Source: an uncultured Clostridia bacterium | GTDB lineage: Bacteria; Bacillota; Clostridia; Oscillospirales; Ruminococcaceae | Direction of reading: 5' to 3' | DNA length: 6,555 nucleotides | Assembly (NCBI GenBank): GCA_947176675.1 | Contig: CAMWRN010000140.1 | Span: 1 to 6,555 of the forward strand | Shown: positions 1-5,889 of the stretch, one piece after another | How positions within the stretch are numbered: position 1 is the stretch's first letter | How the letters are laid out: the number at the start of each line of letters is the position of its first letter | Made by a program: the position numbers and the translations under genes | Notes under the pieces: generated by a model | What the model saw: the letters and a program-made list of their open reading frames with translations, nothing else | Databases searched by the model: none | Told to the model about the DNA's origin: nothing

Positions 1-853
1 GGAACAAAGTTACATCAAATTAAACAACGGCGAAAAGATACCGCAGTTCGGCATGGGAGTATTTATGGTACCAGCAGGAGAGGAAACTAAAAGTGCATGC
101 CTTGATGCGCTGAAAATGGGCTATCGGCATATTGACACCGCCCACGCTTATCAGAACGAGCGTAGCGTAGGCGAGGCTGTCAGGGAAAGCGGCATACCCC
201 GTGACGAAATTTTTATTACCTCAAAGCTTTGGCCCAGCGAATACGGCGAAGGCAAAACAATGGCAGGCATTGACAAAATGCTTGAAAGACTGAATATTGG
301 GTATATTGATCTGCTTCTGCTTCATCAGCAGGTGGGCGATTATATGGGTGCATGGAAAGATATGGAGAAGGCTGTGGAGCAGGGCAAGGTACGCAGTATC
401 GGGCTGTCCAACTTTGAGAGCGACCGTCTTGAAGAAGTTTGTTCTGCGGCAAAAATAAAGCCTGCGGCATTGCAGGTGGAGTGTCACCCGTATTTTCAGC
501 AGAGGGAACTGAAAAAACGTATTGCACCATACGGCACAGTTATTGAGGCTTGGTATCCTATAGGTCACGGTGATACGGGGCTTATTAACGAAACTGTTTT
601 TACCGAGCTTGCAGAAAAATACGGCAAGACCAATGTCCAGATAATCCTGCGGTGGCACATTCAGGAAGGCAATGTTATTTTCCCGAAGTCCACAAACCCG
701 CAGCATATAAAGGATAATTTCGATATTTTCGATTTTGAACTTACCGATGGTGAAATGGAAAAGATAGCCGCTCTTGACAGGAACGTGCGGTTCTTTAATG
801 CAACCCTTGAACAGCAGGAGGCGCAGTTTACGTCCTGGTCGCCTGCGGACTGA
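1..853 (+). CDS. Aldo/keto reductase, cytosolic type, 5'-truncated by window edge
   Basis: NAD(P)H-dependent carbonyl reductase of the AKR superfamily (COG0656, AKR5-like), a (beta/alpha)8 barrel. Codons read in frame from base 2, giving 283 visible residues; numbering here counts from that first codon. The visible N-terminus (YIKLNNGEKIPQFGMGVF) is the usual AKR beta-hairpin, so the true start lies just upstream. The internal ATG at 53 would delete that hairpin and should not be used. The catalytic tetrad is complete: D45 and Y50 (HIDTAHAY), K75 (ITSKLW) and H108 (LLLLHQQ). The cofactor loop near the C-terminus reads FPKSTNPQHIKDN: the Lys that contacts the NADPH 2'-phosphate is kept (K229), but the usual Arg six residues later is His (H235). 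A signal peptide cannot be assessed because the extreme N-terminus is missing, although the visible part looks cytosolic. It is a tandem paralogue of the next gene, 19 bases downstream. The substrate is unknown. Confidence 0.93.
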   Translation, partial: EQSYIKLNNGEKIPQFGMGVFMVPAGEETKSACLDALKMGYRHIDTAHAYQNERSVGEAVRESGIPRDEIFITSKLWPSEYGEGKTMAGIDKMLERLNIGYIDLLLLHQQVGDYMGAWKDMEKAVEQGKVRSIGLSNFESDRLEEVCSAAKIKPAALQVECHPYFQQRELKKRIAPYGTVIEAWYPIGHGDTGLINETVFTELAEKYGKTNVQIILRWHIQEGNVIFPKSTNPQHIKDNFDIFDFELTDGEMEKIAALDRNVRFFNATLEQQEAQFTSWSPAD

Positions 854-859
854 ATTTGA

Positions 860-865
860 AGGGAG
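860..865 (+). promoter_or_regulatory. Ribosome binding site of the lipoprotein AKR
   Basis: The purine-rich AGGGAG lies 7 bases before the ATG at 873 in the 19-base gap after the first AKR. It supports the start that includes the signal peptide. Confidence 0.7.
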
Positions 866-872
866 TTAAAAT

Positions 873-1901
873 ATGAAACTTATTACAAATTTACTTCTTG
901 CCGCAATAATGAGCATTTCTCTTGCGGCGTGTTCGGCGGGAGAGTCCCCTGCCGAAAATACGCAAAGCGAAAGTATTATCACAACGGCGGAAAATATGCT
1001 GTCCGAGGTCAGCGAAACAGTTGGTACAAGCAATAGTTCTCAAAGTGCGGAGACTGACGGTGATGTCGGAGTTTTTGATTTGGACAAAGACACGGTCATG
1101 CTGAACAGCGGCTATGAAATGCCTATTCTCGGTATCGGCACGTACCGCTTATCGCAGGAGCAGGCGGAAAACTCGGTTTACTGGGCTTTGCGGGACGGCT
1201 ACCGTCTTATCGACACCGCCCGAATTTACGGCAACGAAGAGGGTGTGGGCAAGGGAATACGGCGAGCTATTGAGGACGGTTTTGTAACACGCGAGGAAAT
1301 TTTTGTTACAACAAAAATGTGGACTTCAGATTATGACGACGGCGAAGCAGCTATAGACGCTTCTTTAAGGCGTTTGGGACTTGATTATATCGACCTGATG
1401 ATATTGCACCACTCTCAGCCTGAAAACGACGTGCAGGCATATCAGGCAATGGAAGCAGCGGTAAATGACGGAAAGCTGCGTTCCATAGGTCTTTCAAATT
1501 ATTACGAGCCGGAGGATTTTGACAGGCTTGTTAATGCGACGAAAATTGTCCCTGCGCTTTTGCAGAATGAAACTCACCCTTATCATCAAAGCGGCGTTAT
1601 GAAAGAACATCTTGCGCAGTACGGAACTGTTATGGAGTCATGGTTTCCGCTTGGCGGCAGGGGAAATACGCAGCGGCTTTTTGAGGACGAAACGATTTCC
1701 GTTATTGCCGAAGCCCACGGAAAAACTTCTGCGCAGATAATACTGCGCTGGCATTTGCAGGCGGGAAACATTGCTATCCCGGGTTCGAGCAATGAAGCGC
1801 ATATACAGGAAAATTACGAGATTTTTGATTTTGAGCTGACCGAAAGCGAAATGGAACAAATGACTGCTCTTGAACGTGATGAACGGTTCGCTTCATATTG
1901 A
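873..1901 (+). CDS. Lipoprotein aldo/keto reductase (predicted surface-anchored)
   Basis: 342-residue AKR with an N-terminal lipoprotein signal. The signal is MKLITNLLLAAIMSISLAAC, with lipobox L17-A18-A19-C20. A Ser/Thr/Glu-rich linker runs from residue 21 to about 68, followed by a full AKR barrel (about 73-342). The tetrad is D114 and Y119 (LIDTARIY), K148 (VTTKMW) and H179 (ILHHSQ), so it looks catalytically competent. The adenosine-phosphate loop reads IPGSSNEAHIQEN. The usual Lys is Gly (G304) and the usual Arg is His (H310), which argues against strong NADPH preference. The AKR core resembles the upstream gene, especially the segment ending RWHxQxGN and the FDFELT motif, so the two are tandem paralogues of which this one has acquired export. 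If processed as predicted, it would be tethered to the outer face of the membrane, where NAD(P)H supply is not obvious. The stop TGA is followed directly by an in-frame TAA and then by the ferredoxin gene in the same frame. The substrate is unknown. Confidence 0.92.
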   Translation: MKLITNLLLAAIMSISLAACSAGESPAENTQSESIITTAENMLSEVSETVGTSNSSQSAETDGDVGVFDLDKDTVMLNSGYEMPILGIGTYRLSQEQAENSVYWALRDGYRLIDTARIYGNEEGVGKGIRRAIEDGFVTREEIFVTTKMWTSDYDDGEAAIDASLRRLGLDYIDLMILHHSQPENDVQAYQAMEAAVNDGKLRSIGLSNYYEPEDFDRLVNATKIVPALLQNETHPYHQSGVMKEHLAQYGTVMESWFPLGGRGNTQRLFEDETISVIAEAHGKTSAQIILRWHLQAGNIAIPGSSNEAHIQENYEIFDFELTESEMEQMTALERDERFASY

Positions 1902-1919
1902 TAAGCTGTGGTAAAAATG
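1899..1919 (+). other. Tandem in-frame stops and SD-poor junction before ferredoxin
   Basis: TGA (1899-1901) and TAA (1902-1904) are consecutive in the AKR frame. One codon (GCT) follows, then GTG (1908) and ATG (1917) in that same frame open the ferredoxin. No convincing Shine-Dalgarno sequence precedes either start, so termination-reinitiation coupling with the AKR is the likely way the ferredoxin is translated. Back-to-back stops make readthrough to a fusion unlikely. Confidence 0.6.
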
Positions 1920-2180
1920 GTTGAAAAAAATATTATTTCAGGCGCAGGGACGGTTTGCGACAAATGCGGAAAATGCGTAGCAGGCTGTCCGGCACAAATA
2001 AATATTCCCGAAATTTTAGACGGTGCGGAAAATTTCACGCACATCGAAAATTTTTACGGTAATCCCTATGATTGTATTGAATGCGGTTTCTGCACGGCAT
2101 GCTGCCATATGGGTATTGACGTTATGGAAATTATACGCAGTATTGCTATGGAGCAATGTATTCACAAAGGAGCGTCGTGA
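1908..2180 (+). CDS. Small dicluster 2[4Fe-4S] ferredoxin
   Basis: Electron carrier of 90 residues from GTG 1908, or 87 from ATG 1917; the start is uncertain because neither has a clear Shine-Dalgarno site. It has two cysteine clusters: C17-C20-C23-C27-P (CDKCGKCVAGCP) and C56-C59-C62 with C66 (CIECGFCTACCH). The second cluster lacks the usual Pro after its last Cys and carries an extra adjacent Cys (C65). The segments CPAQINIPEIL and PYDCIECG resemble, from memory, the C-terminal ferredoxin module found fused to COG1453-type AKRs, and also the paired motifs of RnfC-type proteins. Here the module is a separate polypeptide between two AKR genes, 6 bases after one and 1 base before the next. 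There is no signal peptide, so it is predicted cytosolic. It may pass electrons to one of the flavodoxins or to an unseen partner; this is inference. Confidence 0.85.
   Translation: MVKMVEKNIISGAGTVCDKCGKCVAGCPAQINIPEILDGAENFTHIENFYGNPYDCIECGFCTACCHMGIDVMEIIRSIAMEQCIHKGAS
2166..2172 (+). promoter_or_regulatory. Ribosome binding site of third AKR
   Basis: AAAGGAG lies inside the last codons of the ferredoxin, 9 bases before the ATG at 2182. It fixes the AKR start there rather than at an in-frame ATG at 2023, which would overlap the ferredoxin. Confidence 0.8.
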
Positions 2181-2181
2181 T

Positions 2182-3147
2182 ATGAAAACAAGAAAATTAG
2201 GCAATATTACGGTATCCGATGTGGGAATGGGCTGCATGGCTTTTTCTCACGGTTATGGGAAAATCCCTACCGAAAAATACAGCATTGAAGCCATTGAAAA
2301 TGCGTACAGTCACGGCTGCGCCTTTTTTGACACGGCGGAAATTTACAGTCCGAATTTGTCAGGCATAGGTCATAATGAACTCATTGTGGGAAAGGCTCTT
2401 GAAAGCGTTCGAGACAAGGTAGTTATCGGAACAAAGCTGTTTCTCGGTTATTCGGAAGTTCGGTCCGGTTCGGTTTACGATGCCGTCCGCAGACATCTTG
2501 AGGGTTCACTGAAACGTCTTAAAACCGATATGGCAGATATATATTATCTCCACAGAACGGGAGGCGTTTCTGTGGAAAAGGTCGCGGAGGCAATGGGGCG
2601 GCTTATTGACGAGGGATTTATCCGCGGCTGGGGACTGTCACAGGTAGACGCAAACGTTATCCGCAGGGCGCACAGCGTTGTTCCTTTAAGTGCGGTGCAG
2701 AATATTTATTCCATGGTGGAAAGAGATTCGGAGGCTTCGGTAATACCCTATTGCTTGAAAAATAACATTGGTTTTGTTCCGTTTTCGCCTATAGCAAGCG
2801 GTCTTTTGTCGGGTAAGATAACGGCAGAAACTCGGTTTGAAACGGTCGACGATGTTCGGAACTGGGTGCCGCAGCTCAGCAGGTCTAACATTATAGGAAA
2901 TCAGCCAATAGTGGAGTTGCTGAAAGAATATGCAGATTTAAAAAATGCAACGCCTGCGCAAATTTCCCTTGCATGGATGCTGCATAAATATCCTAATGTT
3001 GTGCCTATTCCCGGGTCTAAAAACAAGGAACGTATAGTGGAAAATCTGAACGCTTCGGAAGTGGAGCTTACGGACGAGGAATTTTCCGCTCTTGAAAATT
3101 CTCTTAACAAATGCAAAGTGTACGGACACAGGGGGTTCGGAAGATAG
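2182..3147 (+). CDS. Aldo/keto reductase, Tas/AKR13-like subfamily
   Basis: 321-residue NAD(P)H-dependent oxidoreductase of the COG0667 (Tas/YakC-like) type, a different subfamily from the two upstream AKRs. It opens with MKTRKLGNITVSDVGMGCM, the usual start of this group. The tetrad is D50 and Y55 (FFDTAEIY), K85 (VIGTKLF) and H124 (IYYLHRT). Other family marks are the GWGLSQVD strand, the FVPFSPIASGLLSGK segment and the C-terminal cofactor loop IPGSKNKERIVEN. Length is typical, there is no signal peptide, and it is predicted cytosolic. It starts 1 base after the ferredoxin stop with a strong Shine-Dalgarno site, so the two are almost certainly co-expressed. Members of this subfamily reduce aldehydes, ketones or sugar-like carbonyls; the substrate here cannot be assigned. 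Confidence 0.95.
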   Translation: MKTRKLGNITVSDVGMGCMAFSHGYGKIPTEKYSIEAIENAYSHGCAFFDTAEIYSPNLSGIGHNELIVGKALESVRDKVVIGTKLFLGYSEVRSGSVYDAVRRHLEGSLKRLKTDMADIYYLHRTGGVSVEKVAEAMGRLIDEGFIRGWGLSQVDANVIRRAHSVVPLSAVQNIYSMVERDSEASVIPYCLKNNIGFVPFSPIASGLLSGKITAETRFETVDDVRNWVPQLSRSNIIGNQPIVELLKEYADLKNATPAQISLAWMLHKYPNVVPIPGSKNKERIVENLNASEVELTDEEFSALENSLNKCKVYGHRGFGR

Positions 3148-3154
3148 AAGAGAC

Positions 3155-3159
3155 GGTGA
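3155..3159 (+). promoter_or_regulatory. Ribosome binding site selecting a TTG start
   Basis: GGTGA lies 6 bases before TTG 3166. The first in-frame ATG (3187) has no purine-rich site before it, so TTG is the better start for the MATE transporter. Confidence 0.6.
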
Positions 3160-3165
3160 CAGTAA

Positions 3166-4551
3166 TTGAATGAACTCATAATAAAAATGATAGAGCCTAA
3201 GCATTCCCTCTCCAAAGAACGGCAGCATTTCGGTAACAGAGAGCTGATTTCACTTATCGTTCCCATACTTATCGAGCAGCTTTTGACTATGCTTGTGGGT
3301 ATTGCGGATACTCTCATGGTAAGCTATGCGGGAGATGCCGCCGTATCGGGTGTATCTCTTGTAAATCAGCTCAACAACGTTTTCATTTTCATTTTTGGGG
3401 CAATAGCTTCAGGCGGCGCAGTTGTGGCAAGTCAGTACGTCGGCAGGAACGATAGTGAAAACGGCAAGACTGCCGCAGGTCAGCTTATGTTGATAACTGC
3501 ACTGATCTCCCTGCTGTTTACCGGTGTTTCGGTGTTTTTCCGCAAGCCGCTGCTATTGATTCTTTTTGGCAAGGTCGAGGCAGATGTAATGTCGGCTTCC
3601 TTGATATATTTAACTCTGTCTGCGCTGTCTTTTCCTGCCATTGCGGTGTACAACAGCGCATCGGCATTGTTACGCAGCATGGGCAAGACCCAAACGGTCA
3701 TGAAGGTATCTGCTGCAATGAATATCATAAATACGGCAGGTAATGCCATAGGTATTTTTGTACTCCATGCAGGAGTTGCGGGAATTGCCGTTCCCTCCCT
3801 TATATCAAGGCTTTTTGCAGCGGCGGCAATGCTGATATTCATCTCGGACAATAAAAATATACTGTATCTGAAAATAAAATATATTTTCATCTGGAACAGC
3901 GCAATGATTAAAAGAATACTCGGCGTGTCAATTCCCAACAGCATTGAAAACGGCTTGTTTCAGCTTTCAAAGGTAGCGTTGTCGGGAATAGTCGCACTTT
4001 TCGGTACTGTTCAGATAGCCGCAAACGGTGTTGCACAAAGCTTTTGGTCAATGGCTTCGCTTTTCTGCATTGCTTTTGGCTACGCATTTGTCACGGTGAT
4101 TGGGCAGTGCATTGGCGCAGGGGATATCGAGGCGGCAGACTATTACAACAAAAAGCTACTTAGGATAACCTATATCGGCTCGGCGGCTTGGAATTTCTTG
4201 ATAACTGCCCTTACGCCGCTGACGCTTGTGCTTTACAACCTTACCGCCGAGGAAAAACGGCTCGTGTTCATACTTGTGCTTATCCACAGCATTTTCAATG
4301 TTATATTATGCCCTGTGGCATTCTCACTTTCTAACGGTCTGCGAGCGGCAGGTGATATAAAATTTACTATGTACGCTTCGATAATAGCGACGGTGATATG
4401 CCGTGTTATTTTTTCCGTGATACTTGGAATATGGTTGAACATGGGCGTTATCGGCATTTGTTTTGCAATGGTTGTCGACTGGCTGGTAAAAGCCGTGCTG
4501 ATAGCTGTGCGATACAAAAGCCGTAGGTGGACAGAATTCAAACTAATATAA
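3166..4551 (+). CDS. MATE-family multidrug/metabolite efflux transporter
   Basis: Complete 461-residue membrane transporter of the multidrug and toxic compound extrusion family, which exports organic compounds in exchange for Na+ or H+. Length matches the family. About a dozen hydrophobic segments lie between residues 27 and 455. The first helix has the MATE pattern P33, E37-Q38 and acidic D48 (VGIADTLMV), where the conserved N-lobe Asp sits in well-studied members. This is followed by ASGGAVVASQYVG in the second helix region. The second lobe begins near the segment IPNSIENGLFQL and has its own GQCIGAGD motif, as expected for the two-lobe pseudo-repeat. Translation probably starts at TTG 3166; ATG 3187 is the alternative and would remove 7 residues. 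It sits 18 bases after the third AKR and 14 before the lipoprotein flavodoxin. The cargo is unknown; candidates are a toxic substrate or product of the neighbouring reductases, or a flavin. Confidence 0.95.
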   Translation: MNELIIKMIEPKHSLSKERQHFGNRELISLIVPILIEQLLTMLVGIADTLMVSYAGDAAVSGVSLVNQLNNVFIFIFGAIASGGAVVASQYVGRNDSENGKTAAGQLMLITALISLLFTGVSVFFRKPLLLILFGKVEADVMSASLIYLTLSALSFPAIAVYNSASALLRSMGKTQTVMKVSAAMNIINTAGNAIGIFVLHAGVAGIAVPSLISRLFAAAAMLIFISDNKNILYLKIKYIFIWNSAMIKRILGVSIPNSIENGLFQLSKVALSGIVALFGTVQIAANGVAQSFWSMASLFCIAFGYAFVTVIGQCIGAGDIEAADYYNKKLLRITYIGSAAWNFLITALTPLTLVLYNLTAEEKRLVFILVLIHSIFNVILCPVAFSLSNGLRAAGDIKFTMYASIIATVICRVIFSVILGIWLNMGVIGICFAMVVDWLVKAVLIAVRYKSRRWTEFKLI

Positions 4552-4554
4552 ATA

Positions 4555-4560
4555 GAGGTG
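4555..4560 (+). promoter_or_regulatory. Ribosome binding site of lipoprotein flavodoxin
   Basis: GAGGTG lies 5 bases before ATG 4566. It selects the start that places the lipoprotein signal at the N-terminus, rather than an in-frame ATG at 4527 inside the MATE gene. Confidence 0.8.
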
Positions 4561-4565
4561 CAATT

Positions 4566-5315
4566 ATGAAAAAAATAATTATATTTTTGTGTACGGTCAT
4601 GCTGTGTTTTGCTGTAAGCGGCTGTACAGACAGTACTCACGAACATACTGTGCAAAGCAGTTCAGCCGATATAATTGAAAATTCAGCAAACAGCGGCGAG
4701 AACATTGCTGCCGAGGATACACGGAGAGAAAATTTGGGCAGCGCGGCTGCGCTTTTAAGTGAAAACAACATGGAAGGTGTTACGGATAATTCGGAGGCTT
4801 CAAAGATTTTGGTGGCATATTTTTCACTTGCTGATGAACAGTACGAGGTCGGCGTTATCGAAAAAGGAAACACAGAAATTATTGCGGAGATAATAGCAGA
4901 AAAAACAGGTGCTGATATGTTCAGAATCACTGCCGATACCAACTATCCCACCACCTATGAGAGTCTGCTTGATATTTCACGTCAGGAGAAAAGTAATCCG
5001 CCCGAACTTGCCGAAAATGTGACTAATATCGCGGACTACGGCATTGTTTTTATCGGTTATCCTATTTGGTGGGGTGACTTACCGACAATCGTAAAGATGT
5101 TTATTGAAAGCAACGATTTTTCCTATAAGACTGTAATACCGTTCTGTACCCATGCGGGCAGCGGACTTTCAGGAACTCAAAGCAGCGTTGAAAGCCTGTG
5201 CATGGGTGCGGAGATAAGGGACGGGCTTGCTGTAAGAGGTACTACAGCACAGAACGACTATGATGCCGCAGAAAAAGCAGTTACAGATTGGTTATCTGAG
5301 CTTGGCATATCTTGA
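4566..5315 (+). CDS. Lipoprotein flavodoxin (predicted surface-anchored)
   Basis: 249-residue flavodoxin-like FMN protein (Flavodoxin_4 type) with a lipoprotein signal. The signal is basic MKK, then a hydrophobic core, then lipobox V17-S18-G19-C20. A polar, low-complexity linker follows (21 to about 78), then the flavodoxin domain (about 79-249). The domain starts KILVAYFS. Its phosphate-binding loop is split: YFS (85-87) is followed about 14 residues later by the GNT turn (101-103) and helix TEIIAEIIAEKTGADMF. The FMN-ring loop is GYPIWWGDLP (164-173), and IPFCTHAGSG (191-200) follows. The domain looks intact, so FMN binding and electron transfer or quinone/flavin reduction is the family expectation. 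Predicted tethering outside the membrane is unusual, because flavodoxins are normally cytosolic and take FMN there. It lies between the MATE gene (14-base gap) and its cytosolic paralogue (22-base gap). Partner enzymes are unknown. Confidence 0.92.
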   Translation: MKKIIIFLCTVMLCFAVSGCTDSTHEHTVQSSSADIIENSANSGENIAAEDTRRENLGSAAALLSENNMEGVTDNSEASKILVAYFSLADEQYEVGVIEKGNTEIIAEIIAEKTGADMFRITADTNYPTTYESLLDISRQEKSNPPELAENVTNIADYGIVFIGYPIWWGDLPTIVKMFIESNDFSYKTVIPFCTHAGSGLSGTQSSVESLCMGAEIRDGLAVRGTTAQNDYDAAEKAVTDWLSELGIS

Positions 5316-5322
5316 TATAACG

Positions 5323-5328
5323 AAAGGA
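5323..5328 (+). promoter_or_regulatory. Ribosome binding site of cytosolic flavodoxin
   Basis: AAAGGA lies 9 bases before ATG 5338. It supports the start just before KTITIFFS rather than an upstream in-frame ATG at 5260 within the previous gene. Confidence 0.75.
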
Positions 5329-5337
5329 TTGAACAGT

Positions 5338-5874
5338 ATGGCAAAGACAATAACAATATTTTTCTCAATAAAAGGTCAGACCCTTAGTTCAGACATGAAA
5401 ATTGTAGAGCAGGAAAAAGGAAACACCGCAATAGCTGCTGAATTTATTCATAATGCTGTAGGCGGCGAACTGTTTGAGATCGAGACAGCGAGAGTATACT
5501 CCAAAGATCATATGACGATTATTAACGAGGCCAAGCAGGAGCTGGAAGCGGGAACTCGTGTTGAAGTGAAAAAATACCCCGAAAATCTTGAAGAATATGA
5601 TACAATATTTTTAGGATATCCGAATTGGTGGAATACCATGCCTATGGTCATGTTCACGTTTTTGGAGCATTACGATTGGAGCGGAAAGCGGATAATCCCG
5701 TTCTGCACCAACGAGGGAAGCGGGCTCGGAGAAAGCGTAAGGGATATTAAGAAAATTGTCAAAGGCGCAGATGTAAAAGACGGCATATCGCTTACAGGTT
5801 CACAGGTGAAAAATATGGAGGACAAAATTTTAGCGTGGGCAAAGGAACAATTACAAGTCACGGCAAATGAATAG
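5338..5874 (+). CDS. Flavodoxin family protein, cytosolic
   Basis: 178-residue FMN-binding flavodoxin (Flavodoxin_4 type), probably a one- or two-electron carrier or an NAD(P)H/quinone-type reductase. There is no signal peptide. The first beta strand is KTITIFFS, then an insertion (residues 11-27), then the GNT turn (28-30) that starts the first helix. The same split phosphate loop is seen in the lipoprotein flavodoxin upstream. The FMN-ring loop is GYPNWWNTMP (93-102), and IPFCTNEGSGLGES follows. Length is normal for a single-domain flavodoxin. It is a paralogue of the upstream gene without signal or linker, so the pair looks like an inside and an outside version of one protein. It lies 15 bases before the second MATE gene. 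Confidence 0.92.
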   Translation: MAKTITIFFSIKGQTLSSDMKIVEQEKGNTAIAAEFIHNAVGGELFEIETARVYSKDHMTIINEAKQELEAGTRVEVKKYPENLEEYDTIFLGYPNWWNTMPMVMFTFLEHYDWSGKRIIPFCTNEGSGLGESVRDIKKIVKGADVKDGISLTGSQVKNMEDKILAWAKEQLQVTANE

Positions 5875-5876
5875 AT

Positions 5877-5881
5877 AGGTG
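5877..5881 (+). promoter_or_regulatory. Ribosome binding site of second MATE transporter
   Basis: AGGTG lies 8 bases before ATG 5890, just after the flavodoxin stop at 5872-5874. Confidence 0.65.
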
Positions 5882-5889
5882 TGTGAAAT

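Noticed and set aside
53..55. ATG 53 as the start of the first AKR
   Set aside because: The frame is open back to base 2 and encodes the typical AKR N-terminal hairpin, so the true start is outside the window.
221..706. Antisense open frames opposite the first AKR, and similar ones opposite other genes (for example 3480-3944, 5670-5966, 6240-6552)
   Set aside because: They lie opposite strongly supported genes, show no recognisable domain and have no plausible ribosome binding context; they look like shadows of the coding strand.
922..1104. Small + strand open frame inside the start of the lipoprotein AKR
   Set aside because: It is an out-of-frame shadow rich in Arg/Lys, with no domain and no Shine-Dalgarno support.
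2023..2181. In-frame upstream extension of the third AKR by 53 residues
   Set aside because: It overlaps the ferredoxin, whose two cysteine clusters are clearly real, and the extra residues have no AKR character. A strong Shine-Dalgarno site and the standard AKR start occur at 2182.
3148..3165. Possible terminator or promoter in the intergenic gaps
   Set aside because: All gaps are 1-22 bases and show ribosome binding sites at most; none has a GC-rich hairpin with a T-run or room for a promoter.
3870..3888. AT-rich inverted repeat (7-base arms, 5-base loop) within the first MATE gene
   Set aside because: It lies in coding sequence for a Lys/Ile/Tyr/Phe stretch, has no GC-rich stem or T-tract, and is expected by chance in AT-rich coding DNA.
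4527..4565. In-frame upstream extension of the lipoprotein flavodoxin
   Set aside because: It lies within the end of the MATE gene and would bury the signal peptide. ATG 4566 has a good Shine-Dalgarno site and gives a proper MKK signal start.
4827..4876. Insertion in the phosphate-binding loop of the flavodoxin as a defect or novelty
   Set aside because: Both flavodoxins here share the split YFS/FFS...GNT layout, and I recall the same layout in other Flavodoxin_4 proteins, so it is a subfamily trait rather than damage.
5260..5337. In-frame upstream extension of the cytosolic flavodoxin
   Set aside because: It overlaps the previous flavodoxin in another frame. The family's first beta strand and a Shine-Dalgarno site begin at 5338.
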